Below, in pieces: positions 31,297 through 51,876 of a DNA stretch of 64,000 nucleotides. Position numbers and translations under genes: made by a program. The stretch covers positions 5,001 through 69,000 of the forward strand of contig RPFO01000284.1 in the NCBI GenBank assembly GCA_009746045.1, read 5' to 3'. The notes under the pieces were generated by a model, which was not told where the DNA came from, did not search any database, and saw only the letters and a program-made list of their open reading frames with translations. Numbering within the stretch: position 1 is the stretch's first letter; every line of letters starts with the position of its first letter. This DNA is from Mesostigma viride (lineage: Eukaryota > Streptophyta > Mesostigmatophyceae > Mesostigmatales > Mesostigmataceae).

Positions 31297-33042
31297 CCCG
31301 TGTTTTTTTAATTAGAACGCGATATATCGCGTTGTAAGCTTTTTTTAGAACGCGTATAGCACCTAAGGAAAAATTTTTTTCATGGTCATGTATATACTTT
31401 CCTGAAAGCCCATAAATCAAAGGATTTTTTGAGCTACTCAGACCTACAAAATGCTAATTCATTAGAGAGATACACTGGTTTGAATACAGGGGGGTCTGAC
31501 CATGACCGCGATTTCTTGACCCTAGGTCACAAGTCATGTGCTTATTCACAAATGGTTCATGAAAAAAATCTGGCTTCTTGCACGAGCTATGGGCAACATA
31601 TGCAGGCTCTGTGAAACAAAACTCAGGCCCATTGGGCCACTGGAGCTATTTTTCATTAGCATCACAATTACAACGCAGTACAACGCAGTGGGAAAAATGA
31701 GAGCCCTTCACAACATGACGCAACGACATGAGCCCCATAAACGGGGCCATAGTGAGCTTGGAGGGTCAAAACGTTGAAAATAGGTGTTGTATAAGTTATA
31801 CAACATCGAACATGCATCAAACATCATGACTGGATGACCTAATATGACTGAATCAGGCAGCCATAGCCAAAGCATCATCCACTCTCACAACGTGTTGAGC
31901 ACATGCCTCGTGGGAACGGAGGTGCTGGGTTTTCATTCCATAACGCGTGCAATACTGAAAGAAAGAGGCACGTGTAATGCAAGGCTTGGATAGGTTGAGT
32001 GATCCATGAGCTTACATGCAGGCAAAGATGACGCTGGAATGCATGCTAGCAAATGGTGGCAAGATGCTAACAACACATGATTATACACCATGATTATGGG
32101 CACCTAGCTGGTCTTCTTGCACAATCAACGCAGTATAAACCATCAACATCCAATCCTCACGATATATGCACGGCTTGACGACGTATACAGCACCTAAATA
32201 CTGCACAACTGCAACCTGCTATGGCTGACATGCAAGCAACGTCGAGTAGGATGGCGGTCTTAGAGAGGCTGGGCAGAGGTCGGTAGAAATAAGTCCACGG
32301 AAAACTGGCAGAAACTAGGTAGAAACACGATATACTTACGCCTGCAAGCACTATTGAGCCGGTGGCAGAGGCCATTTCCAGGAAAATACAGCATACCGTA
32401 GCAATAGCCACGGTCACGCCTTACGCTATTTGCAGGCACCATCATCATGCCCGGCGCTACCCAATAAAAGTCTGCACAATTCTCGGTTTAGCCGAGAGTC
32501 CGGACGTTCGGAATGAATAAACATGTGTTAAGAAGTCGAAACACCATGGAAATACCAAGCATGGTGCCGCAGCAGACCCGAGTCTTGACGTAATAATATG
32601 TATGCCGGTTTCCAGGGTTTCCGCATGAAAGTTGGGTGAGAAACTGGAAAAAACTACGTTTCCTTTGCCCCAGTACCTCAACAAACTCGTAGAAACCTAA
32701 TTATCAACCTTTGAACGCATCATCATGGTCGTGCCACCCAACAGCCACTGAAATTCGCGCGAAAACTGGCGAGATCTACCTGCCGCCATCGCCGTCGTCT
32801 TCAAGGTCTTCGTCCCGCGAAAATGCCTGATTTCAGTGGTACATATTTGTTTGCAGCTGTCACAAAAAAATACCAAAAATACCAGGATTTTTTCTTGAAT
32901 TCTATGAGATGTTTCTGACCTATCTTGAAAGTTTCAGACCAAAAATCGCATGTTTAATAGGTTTGCCACGTGTCAGATTACAACGCGATACATCGCGTTC
33001 TAACCCTACAACGCGATGTATCGCGTTGTAAAAAAACACGGG
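31297..33042. mobile_element. piggyBac-like TTAA element (non-autonomous), 1.75 kb
   Basis: Left end: TTAA (31293-31296), then CCCGTGTTTTTTTA. Right end: the inverse, TAAAAAAACACGGG, then TTAA (33043-33046). Just inside the left end is the perfect palindrome AACGCGATATATCGCGTT (31316-31333). Just inside the right end are two variants of it (32982-32999 and 33010-33027). The architecture is the same as that of the element at 21043: TTAA duplication, CCC start, subterminal GC palindrome, about 1.7 kb, no visible transposase. The termini differ in sequence, so they are two families. Confidence 0.78.
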
Positions 33043-33054
33043 TTAACCATGCAT

Positions 33055-33330
33055 TAAAAAAATTAAATTAAATTATAACATGTCTCCGTTGGGAAATCAT
33101 GTAGCACATATTCCAGGTTGGATGGGTGGTGTGGAGGAAGCCGCGTAATCGAACTAACCTAACTCTAAGCTATATCTAGTCTAGAAAAGCCTATCTACGC
33201 TACTCATCAAAACGGCTCCTCCTTTTGGGGGGAGGCGGCTTGCCCACAGGGGCTGGCGTGTGCGCCTTGACAATCTTCTTCCACCGCGTCTTGTCCTGCA
33301 TGGCAGTCCAAAGACGGGAGAGAGAGTGCA
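33055..33330 (-). mobile_element. 5'-truncated LINE with 11-bp TSD
   Basis: TAACCATGCAT stands at 33044-33054 and 33331-33341. The insert holds, on the minus strand, LSRLWTAMQDKTRWKKIVK, HTPAPVGKPPPPKRRSRFDE, a stop near 33205, the 3' UTR with hairpin and an ATTTAATTTTTTT tail. It entered right beside the end of the piggyBac-like element. Its left TSD overlaps that element's TTAA. Confidence 0.9.
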
Positions 33331-33384
33331 TAACCATGCATGACACATGTCTATTGTCACCTACATGCAATATGCCTTGAAATT

Positions 33385-33470
33385 TTTGTGTTAATTCATA
33401 GATTGAGACGCGGCCCCGTTGGGGAGCCGTGGAGCATTTAAGCCCTTGGATGGATGACAAGAAATGGCAT
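33385..33470 (-). mobile_element. LINE 3' end fragment
   Basis: The minus strand reads CATCCATCCAAGGGCTTAAA, TGCTCCACGGCTCCCCAACG and GGGCCGCGTCTCAATC, matching the terminal hairpin region of the LINE at 4655. The tail is poor. Confidence 0.65.
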
Positions 33471-33872
33471 TAGCAGATGAATAAACATGCACATCATGCC
33501 GGATGCATTGCAGGCACAGTTCAATTTTAATTAATCCATGACACATGACTATCACATGTCAACTAGTTTCAACAGTCATAATGCATCAAGGAATAACAAC
33601 TCGGCTATCACAGGTGTAAAAGCCCATGCAAATAATCGTGTGTTGCGAAAACAGGAGCATGCTCATTCTGATCACATTGGGCTCTATCCGTGATGATGGT
33701 ACCCGTAAAAATTAGAGGCAACACGGCAACACTCATACCTACAGCCAGCCATGAACTGACCAACTATCATTTGGCTAGGATTTGAAAGCTATCGTACTAC
33801 TCCTGTCATCATCATGTACCATGTCCACAGTGAGAAAACCATGAAGCTATGAATGCCTCGCACCACAGACCA
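33471..33872. other. Unassigned spacer
   Basis: No gene or repeat could be supported here. Confidence 0.35.
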
Positions 33873-34377
33873 TCACTGAGCTCCTTCTTCCCCTAATGCC
33901 GTAGCATTTAAGCCAAGGAAGGCCGACACAGTGCAGGGCCGGCATCGTCGACAACCATCGGCGCGCTCGCAGAGCCGGACCCTGATGCAGAACCCCTCCT
34001 CCTCGGCCTGGGCCATGGTTGGGTCCATCTCGTCCGCCATGCGCTTCTTCCCCTCCTTATTCCGGAGAGCCCCTATCAACTCCGCCTGAACCTCGTCAGG
34101 CGCTTCCCCGCACAGTCTTCTTGACGGGCCTCACCCTCCACGGTTTAGGCATGTCGTCACCAATCAGGTGACCGACTACGCGGGAAACGTGAGATGCAAA
34201 CCCTTTCTTGCAAAAGTTGCACTTCACCATCTGCTCATTAAGAAGAAACCTGGTCAGATTTCTGGTATTTTTCCAGGACAAAAACGTTGCCCTTGTCGTC
34301 TCTTCCGATTCGGAAAGCAGCATCCAAGAAGCTGTGAGACAAAAGAGCAACACGTCCATTCCGGAGTCAAGGATCAT
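33873..34377 (-). pseudogene. BED zinc-finger / hAT transposase start, frameshifted
   Basis: Minus-strand frame 34377-34096 encodes FLLNEQMVKCNFCKKGFAS and SRVVGHLIGDDMPKPWRV, a C-x2-C...H finger like the BED fingers of hAT transposases. It stops at 34096-34098. A shifted frame continues from about 34115 with GEAPDEVQAELIGALRNKEG and KKRMADEMDPTMAQAEEEG and ends at 33873. The P.EV..EL...L..KEGKK pattern also follows the finger in hAT proteins. No terminal repeats were found and no catalytic part follows. A host BED-finger gene with a small intron is the alternative. Confidence 0.5.
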
Positions 34378-34510
34378 CAGTGCTTCATGGGATCCTGCAA
34401 ACAGACGAAGATTGGTTTATGAAGGCAGTGAAGCTTCTCCCCATGCCCGCTCCTACAACAGCTCATAGGCACATTAAAGTAAAGTTGACAGCCCCAGGTC
34501 ACGGTGCAGC

Positions 34511-34966
<456 letters not shown>

Positions 34967-35553
34967 TGAAGACTGCAGATCAAGACATAGACCATGTGCT
35001 CAAAGTGAACTCGACAACGATGCCCCTCCTAATAGGTTAAAGGTCACCCCAAGCCACGGGCTACCTACGTGTCGCTAGGGTCACACGTGCAAGTGTAGGC
35101 AGTTGGCCAAAAAACCAGGTTCCTCGATGAGGCAATGACAGGCAGGCTACGACTCCTCGTTGTGAGCAAGCAAGAGAACGCGACTGCCTCAATAATTATA
35201 GGTTAGGGGGACATGGTGTGGTAAAATTATTTAGGTGGGAACACGCCTGATGGGGCCGCTGCAGGGAATTTCTCAGCGCGGATGCCAAAGCTAGCAGGGG
35301 CGACCGCCCACGGTGACTCCAACCAGCGGCAATATGGGAAGCCATGCATCGCAAGCCCTAGCAAAGGAGCGCAGCACACCTATGCATGCGCTGCCTTGCT
35401 CCATGGGCGGGCAGTGGTTGCGAAAGAAGGACAAACATCGAAGACCCTCAAAAGGGCCACACATGGCGGCTTCCTAATGGTTTGCACAAGAAGCGGCCCA
35501 GGCACACCCGCATGTGCCAGATGCGGTGGCCTGGGGGTCGGGTGAAAGGATAC
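34967..35553. other. Fibrillin 3' side, last exon not found
   Basis: The next fibrillin exon should begin with an acceptor and encode the conserved end that follows the WLEIT motif. No such frame was found here on the minus strand. Confidence 0.4.
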
Positions 35554-38533
35554 GTAATCTCCAGCCACCCCTCAGGGTTGAATATCGCCAGCAGCAGGTC
35601 GTAGTTCTTCTCGAATAGAGCGCGCAGCTGCCATGCAGATGGGGCGGGGGGGGGGGGAGAAGGAGGCACGCGGCGTTGATCGTGTGTGTGGGGAACCAGC
35701 ACATGGTGAGGCATGCGTTAGAACAAGGTTCCACAGCGGACCCAGGACAGTGTGGCGGGGCTGGCCAGGGACACGTGTTACAAAATTCCGGACATCCACT
35801 GCTCTGTCCTCAGCCATCAACGCCTTCGCTTGCAAGGTGGACCTACAGCCGGCGAGTGAATGACACTATGGCCTGCAAGCACGCCGCACGGTACCTGGTC
35901 CGGGACGAGCGATGCCTCTTGGAACTTGATGTCAACCCGCTGGTGGCAGCCGTCATGGTCAGAGGAGGCACGGTCCAGCGGGCACCGTGGAAGGGCATGA
36001 AAGCAAACCGTAGGAAGCAGGCAATCAGCGCACACGGTGAGTGAAGGTTGAGCACTTGGCTAGTGTTTGCTGGGTGCTCGGTGAACGTTTGTCTAGTGGT
36101 TGGCTGATACATGTCAGGGCCAGCTAGGTCTTACATCGCATGATAGGCAAGTGGGCATGGACGCGCAACTGTCAACCTGGCATTGCTGCGGCCGCATGTC
36201 GGTGCGTCGACCCTCCACGGCCCACTGCAACCTCAGCTGATGGGCTTCTCGGCCCGGAATCGTGCGAACGCGGGAATACAGTGATAGCTGTTGGTTTGGA
36301 TGGTACCATGTAAGTCTTCTACTTTTCCATCCCGCAACGTGCACGATGATCCCTGAGCACAACACCTAATGAGACGCCCACACGTGACTAGATCCCTGCG
36401 CGACCAGCACAAGTGCACGATGGGCTAGCGCTTATCGAGCGCACGAGTCGCCCGGCGTGTTCCCAATCCCTGCAGGCTTGGTCATGTACGTGGTTGTGAG
36501 GGTTGCCAGCATGCATGCAGTGGGAAGCCGCGGTGATGCGGTCCGTGAGGCACCCACTACGGCCGCCCATCCATTGTGGGTGTGGAACGGAGCAACCTGG
36601 AGCTAAGACGCACGTTCGCGAGGGAATCCGCCACTACCAAAAAAGGAACAAGCACAAGAGGCGCTGTGTAGACAATGTGCGCGGCGCACCGTGGGCGACG
36701 CGACGCCGTAGCTCGCGACGATGGTGAGCGCGCCGCGCAGCGTCCCCAGCCCTGCCACGTGGAAGCGGACCTCATTGATGGCGCGGCTCTGGCGACAGCA
36801 CGGGGGCCAGCGGGGCAGGCAGGGGTAGGTGACATGTGCAAGCATAGCGAGGATGAGCCACATGGGATGAGGAGCACGCATGATTTGGACACGCGTGACG
36901 GGGGCATTGTCTTGCCGGACAGCTCCAGTAGGCGAGAACGGGCGCAGGTGACAATGGCCACACGACCACATATACGGCCATGTAGAAGTGGGGACAGCCA
37001 AGCAGCCGCGTGATCTTGCAAACACGAGCACCCGCTATCACAACGTGCGTGCAAGCGAGCATGGCCATGAGGAAGGGTGCCCGGACCAACATTGCCCAAG
37101 TTTACATACACAAACTATGCACCAGAATGCACATCTCCATGTTATCTCAGAATGGAGACATCACTTCCTTGGCGTGTCCAACCATGGGGGCGGCACGTGC
37201 TAGTGAGCGCAGGGCCAGATGTCCCGGCCAGCCATCCCACTCGCGCTCCCACGCCCCATGCCTGCATGCGATAAGCGGATCGGCACGCGGTGGGTGGTGC
37301 ATGCGCCGCGTCCTCCTTAGCCACCAGGTGCGCCACGTCCACCGTCATGACCCATACCTGCGCCACGTCAACGGTCTGGATCAGGTCTCCCAGCTTGACG
37401 AACCCGCGCAGGCCCAGCTTGGTGCGCTTGGAGCCCAGGATCTGGATGGTGCTGAACAGCAGCCGCCAGTCGCCCGCCAGCTGGTGCAAGAGGAAGCGAG
37501 GGGGGACAATTCAACGCAGCAGCCACTGTCATCATCTGTTTTCACACATATTGTCATCGTCTGTTTACACACATGCAAACAACCTGTCCCCATCCTTCCC
37601 TCGCCCCCCACCCTGCATTGTGTACAGGCCGTTGCCAGTTGGCACCGTCGTGGATGCCAGCCCACACAGGGAAGGGGATGGTGGAGACGCGCCGCCCTGG
37701 AGGGTGGCGCGTGCGGCATAGGCAAGGTTGGCTGCCCTCCCTGCCACCGCAGTGCCTCCCGTCTGGGTGGGGAAGGATTTCTTGGCCTATGTTGCACCTA
37801 GGTGGTGAGCGTGGGTGGTGGAGGCCAACATGAAGGGGGGCAGACACGAGGAGCGGCGCGCAAATGCTAGGGTGGGAGTGAACCCTGTGGAAGGTATGGG
37901 GCGAGGCAGGCAGCATGCGACCACTGCCCGAACGAGGGGAAGCCAGAAGCTTCTAATGGCGATGGCCGCAGAGAAGCTTCTAGAGGCGATGGCGGCAGAG
38001 AAGGCGATGGCGCCTTGCAGAACCAGTGGCTCCCGCGAGGGCGTGCGCGTCCAGTGGGGTTGTGCACAATAGCCAGCGCCGAACGGGGACCTCCCGTTGC
38101 TAGGGAGCACGGCAGCAGCGCACGGTACCGTCGAGGCAAGCACCAAATAGCAGCGCACTGTGTGACCACAGGCTTGGCAGAAGGGCAGCAGGGTAGCAAG
38201 CCGCTGCTTCTCCGATATATGAGGGGGATGAGGGAGAAACCAGCACAAGTCGCGGGGGGGTAACACAGGGACAAGCCCAGGTGCCGCTTGGCCCCATATT
38301 CCCCGCACAGAGGGTACCCATACTGCGCATGGCACAAGGGAAGAGGCGGAACGTCTCCGCTTTGTTGCGGTGCAGGCATGCCACGTTGTGGGCGTTCGGA
38401 TGGGCGTGTGGGCCCACCTGGTCCATGGCGGCGGTGGGCTCCTTGCAGGGTGTCAGCTTCTCGAGCGCAGCCACCAGGGCGAGCACCTTGTTGCGCTTGT
38501 CCGTCGGCATGCCGAAGATGCCCCGGTCCGACC
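35554..38533 (-). CDS. Plastid lipid-associated protein (PAP/fibrillin), partial, five exons
   Basis: Fibrillins bind lipids in plastoglobules and at thylakoids. Five minus-strand exons join with matching phases. 38533-38418 has [20 protein letters not shown] and ends AAMDQ. 37480-37358 has [20 protein letters not shown] and [19 protein letters not shown]. 36788-36690 has [19 protein letters not shown] and [13 protein letters not shown]. 35939-35895 has [15 protein letters not shown]. 35627-35554 has [20 protein letters not shown] and WLEIT. All donors are GT and all acceptors AG. The order (L.G.WRLL..T, QT.DV, NEV.F, SY.VASP, RV.I.F, NP.GWLEIT) is that of the PAP/fibrillin domain. The exons with the transit peptide and the final roughly 20 residues were not found. 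It is divergent to PCCB, with a (TGCG)n array between them. Confidence 0.9.
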
Positions 38534-38721
38534 CTGCCGAGTGCAATGCGCACGCGCGGAGTCGCAGGACAGCACGTGGTCAATGGACACGAGGCACACC
38601 GACAAGCACGCCATAGCGCGCGCGAGGACATGCACGTGTGGGGGGCGCATTGGGGGGGGAGCGAAGGCAGCAAAGGGGCAGCTGCTTGTGCCGCCGCTAG
38701 CGACCGACAGCCGAGGCTAGG

Positions 38722-38990
<269 letters not shown>

Positions 38991-39479
38991 CCTTCGGTTG
39001 GGGACCGGCCGTTGCGGTAAACAGCAGCGATGCAAGTGGTTGCCTGGCATCACGGTATACTAACAATGCCGGTACCAAAAACAGGCATGGTCATGCAGGA
39101 ACACGTGAACTCAGCACGTAGCCTCATGATGGTTGCCCACCGAGGCACCCAGTTGCCTCATTGTTTGGCCAACGGTGGCTAACCGGTGCTGATCGATGCC
39201 GTGCAGGCAAAGGAGGCGGTAGGCGCGTTGCCTTGATGACAACGACAAGAGCCCGCTGTGGACAAGGCAAGTGCATGCGTAGCGAAGCCTAATTGGATTG
39301 AGCTTGCCTGCTAGGCAGGCTACTCAAGAAGAGCTGAGCCCGCGCTTTTCCGCAACATATCGTGGCACGCCACAGCAACGTGGGGAATACGTCGTTTAGT
39401 TCTGACTTCGCTGTAGGCATACCCTTGGCAACATTAACTTAATTACACGATAATTAACCATGGGGAAGGCTCCCGGCTG
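38991..39479. other. Unassigned spacer
   Basis: The fibrillin transit-peptide exon could lie here on the minus strand. None could be identified. Confidence 0.3.
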
Positions 39480-39640
39480 TGGAGATGTCCCATTCATGGC
39501 AGCCTACTAGGCAATGAGAGTAGGCGGTGTTCCCTGCCCCCTTCTTGCTGTGCATCAATCAGAAATGGAAGGCATCTACTCAAAAGCTTGAACCCCGCGA
39601 CTCTCCCAATGGAGGCGCGTGAACGAATCAATAAATGAAT
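39480..39640 (+). mobile_element. 3' end of an ORF1-only LINE derivative
   Basis: CTGCCCCCTTCTTGCTGTGC matches the 3' UTR of the elements at 6247 and 23600. It is followed by the hairpin GACTCTCCCAATGGAGGCGC (39600-39619) and GAATCAATAAATGAATA, a tail of the ATGA type like the one that seeds the TTCG array. Confidence 0.65.
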
Positions 39641-41742
39641 AGAAGCCTACAAAGCGCTAAGCACTTACCCTTAAGTTCCGAGAGTAACGCATCTTTTGCG
39701 ACCTGAATCTCCAAAGTATGGGAGGTAACCGCAACCTGCTCTTGCGAGCACCTAGCTACCTCGGAAAATTTCCGGCTGGCTAAATTGTTATGCCCTAAAT
39801 TTAAGCTCCTAGTTCGCAGAGGTCGCAGCCCTCGGGCACTTGGCAAAAATGCCACAGGAGCACGACCGTGTATTCCGGCACATTGGGCCCTAAGCAGTGC
39901 GCCAGGCGTCTGAGGATCACGACAAGCGCGACATTTTATTGAAATACCGGCATGAGCTACTCTGTTAACAGCACAGGCTGCCATGGGCCCGCGATAGAAT
40001 TGAAGCAGCCAGGCGAGAGCTGCTGCTGTGGGCTTGTGCGGGTCAGGACAGCAACGTTTTTATCTCATCTCAGGCCACGTATTTATTATATGCTGCCCAC
40101 TAGGCGAGCAAGCGACACGTGGAGGACGAAGGCTGTTACGAGCAACGGGCAACTTGCTTCCAACCATCGCGGTCTCCAATTGTATGCGGGCAGTCCCGTT
40201 TCGGTGCTGACGAGGCACACTGCTGCACACAGTGCAAGAGGGCATGGCAGCACTCCCGAGTTTGCCATACTAGAATGCCCCAGTTGTCGTCGTTTCCTTA
40301 TGAACTGTAACCCTCTTCTAAATTACCGACACGAATTGGTTACAGCGTATGTTTGTACTTTGATGACGGTCGTCTATTTTACGAGGAGCCAACGATAAAG
40401 TAATGTTGTCTCCTTGATAAAGTAATGTTGGGGGCATAATCTTTGGTTCGTTGTTTGACCCAGCCGTTCGCTGCCTCAACGCCATGGCCTTAATTTCAGC
40501 TTTTCGCAACTACATCCATCTCCAGAAAACCTCCTCTGTATCGTACTGGGTACGGTGACATTAGTATCACGGAATTATGCGGGACTTTCGCGTAACTAGC
40601 ATGCCTGACTGCACGAGACTGATGACATCTTCTCTGCCATGTTGGAATACGATGCTGTCCTTGAATCGTTTACCAATATGCAAATTCCTTGTGGTGCTGC
40701 TTGCTATGGCTGGCAGCTTTTTCGGGGACTATCGTCGCTGTCCGTTCCAGGGAGCCATGTAGAGGCAACCGATGCTTTTCAGGTGGAGGGCCTGCCCAGC
40801 GACCGAGCGACGGCTCTTGCGAAGAACGACGTACGTTGGCCTGGACGCTTATTGGCCGCGAGGCGGAGGGGTTGGGCATGGCCTACGTTGTCGAGGGGGG
40901 CCGTTCTGTAGCAGTAAATTTTGTCACCATTGGTAGTGGACTTAACAGTCGAGTAATGAGTCGGACACGAGGCATTATGACAGTTTGTCTGCTCGATTTT
41001 TGCAAAGATTGCAAACTCTGTTGGGTACGCACATGCAGACAAGCAGCCACGCATGCCTTGCAACTCCTGTTTTCCCTGGGGTATGTGCCCATGTTTGCTC
41101 AAGTCTCAGCTCCCCGCTGGTAGGGGCTAAAACCGGCATCTGTGCGTGACACGTCCTGTGCTAGTAGGATCCACCGCCAACGGTTTCACACGTGCATCAC
41201 CTAACTTGACATACGTTTGGCTCTGCTCACGGTGGCGCACAAGGGAATATGAAAATACTGTGAAGCCTTGGCCCTAGCCCAGCTCATGGTAGAGGTCTTG
41301 TTCCCTCTGGCTGCTGTCTCCGCCGTTGGCATGTGGAAGTGGCATAGTGATGACATGGGGGAGTGCGGCTGGGAAATCTGTCATGCCCATCCACCCAGCT
41401 TGCGGACAGCTGTACAAGAGCTGGTGCTGACAAGACACCTGCGCCATGCGTGATTGGGGCCGGGCCGGCCGGCGCGTCCCCATGTGGCTGACCCTTATCC
41501 ATCTGTACCGTTATACTGACAGTTGGCAGTTAAGCACTTCCTTCCCCTGCTCCTCCACCCCTTCTACTGCTTCCCTCATCCCCTCCCCCCCTCCTCCGCC
41601 CACTCCCTTATTCCTTCACCCATCTCCGCACACTTCGGCATTACTCCCTTATTCCTCCACCCATCTCCGCACACTTCGGCATTACTCCCTTATTCCTCCA
41701 CCCCCTCTATTTTTCCTCCTTCCCTTCCCCCCATCTCCTCAG
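39641..41742. other. Unassigned; PCCB 5' side with a short duplication
   Basis: No exon was recognised with confidence. The first PCCB exon, with a mitochondrial targeting sequence, is expected here. Bases 41603-41705 are a pyrimidine-rich duplication of about 45 bp (CTTATTCCTCCACCCATCTC, CACACTTCGGCATTACT). It forms part of the polypyrimidine tract before the exon at 41743. Confidence 0.4.
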
Positions 41743-51153
<9,411 letters not shown>

Positions 51154-51548
51154 GTGGGCGATGGCAAGACATCTTCTGTGCGGGACAACTGGGTGTGCGC
51201 TGCGTGCGCTGGCGACAGGGGCACAAGGCTCTCCTGTCTTGGCTCTCCTGTCTTGTCTAGAAGAGGACGTGAGGATCATGGCCTGTCCGTGGCTGCACTT
51301 GGGATGCTGGGGTCGGCCCCATGCTAGGAAGGGGGTTTGTCCTGCATTGTGCTTCGAGGTAGAGATGAGGTGCAGGCTGTACAAAAGCGGGTTCAGTTTA
51401 GGGCATGCGAGCTCTGGCATCGAACGGAGCACTGGGTAAATCCTTTTTTCATGTTATACTACCATGGGAACACCCAGCATCCCGGTGCCGCTTGTTAATC
51501 CCTCACTTCCCTTTGCGCAGCTGAACTGAGGGGGACACTGTGGGTGTT
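51154..51548. other. Start of PCCB intron 13
   Basis: It begins with the donor GTGGGC after the aligned Lys codon. No frame matching the carboxyl domain of PCCB was found before the satellite. An acceptor-like TTGCGCAG at 51514-51521 is followed by CTGAACTGA, a stop after two codons. Confidence 0.5.
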
Positions 51549-51865
51549 TCCTTTTCCCTTTCAAGCCACCCACCCACCCTAAACCCTAAACCCTAAACCC
51601 TAAACCCTAAAACAGTTTCCTTTTCCCTTTCAAGCCACCCACCCACCCTAAACCCTAAACCCTAAACCCTAAACCCTAAAACAGTTTCCTTTTCCCTTTC
51701 AAGCCACCCACCCACCCTAAACCCTAAACCCTAAACCCTAAACCCTAAACCCTAAACCCTAAAACAGTTTCCTTTTCCCTTTCAAGCCACCCACCCACCC
51801 TAAACCCTAAACCCTAAACCCTAAAACAGTTTCCTTTTCCCTTTCAAGCCACCCACCCACCCATC
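51549..51865. repeat. Composite repeat with telomere-like (CCCTAAA)n blocks
   Basis: A spacer (TTTCCTTTTCCCTTTCAAGC + CACCCACCCAC) recurs five times. After each of the first four copies comes a block of CCCTAAA units: about 5, 5, 7 and 4 units, each block ending CCCTAAAACAG. CCCTAAA is the C-rich strand of the plant-type telomere repeat TTTAGGG. The blocks are interstitial and point toward the left of the window. Confidence 0.95.
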
Positions 51866-51876
51866 CAAGTATATGT

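Noticed and set aside
36675-37013. Plus-strand frames over the fibrillin locus
   Set aside because: They are shadows of minus-strand exons. Phases and conserved motifs agree only on the minus strand.
51514-51530. Short PCCB exon after the acceptor-like TTGCGCAG
   Set aside because: The frame stops after two codons and has no match to the expected carboxyl domain.
51549-51865. True chromosome end
   Set aside because: The CCCTAAA blocks are broken by a spacer, point leftward and are followed by more than 12 kb of other sequence.
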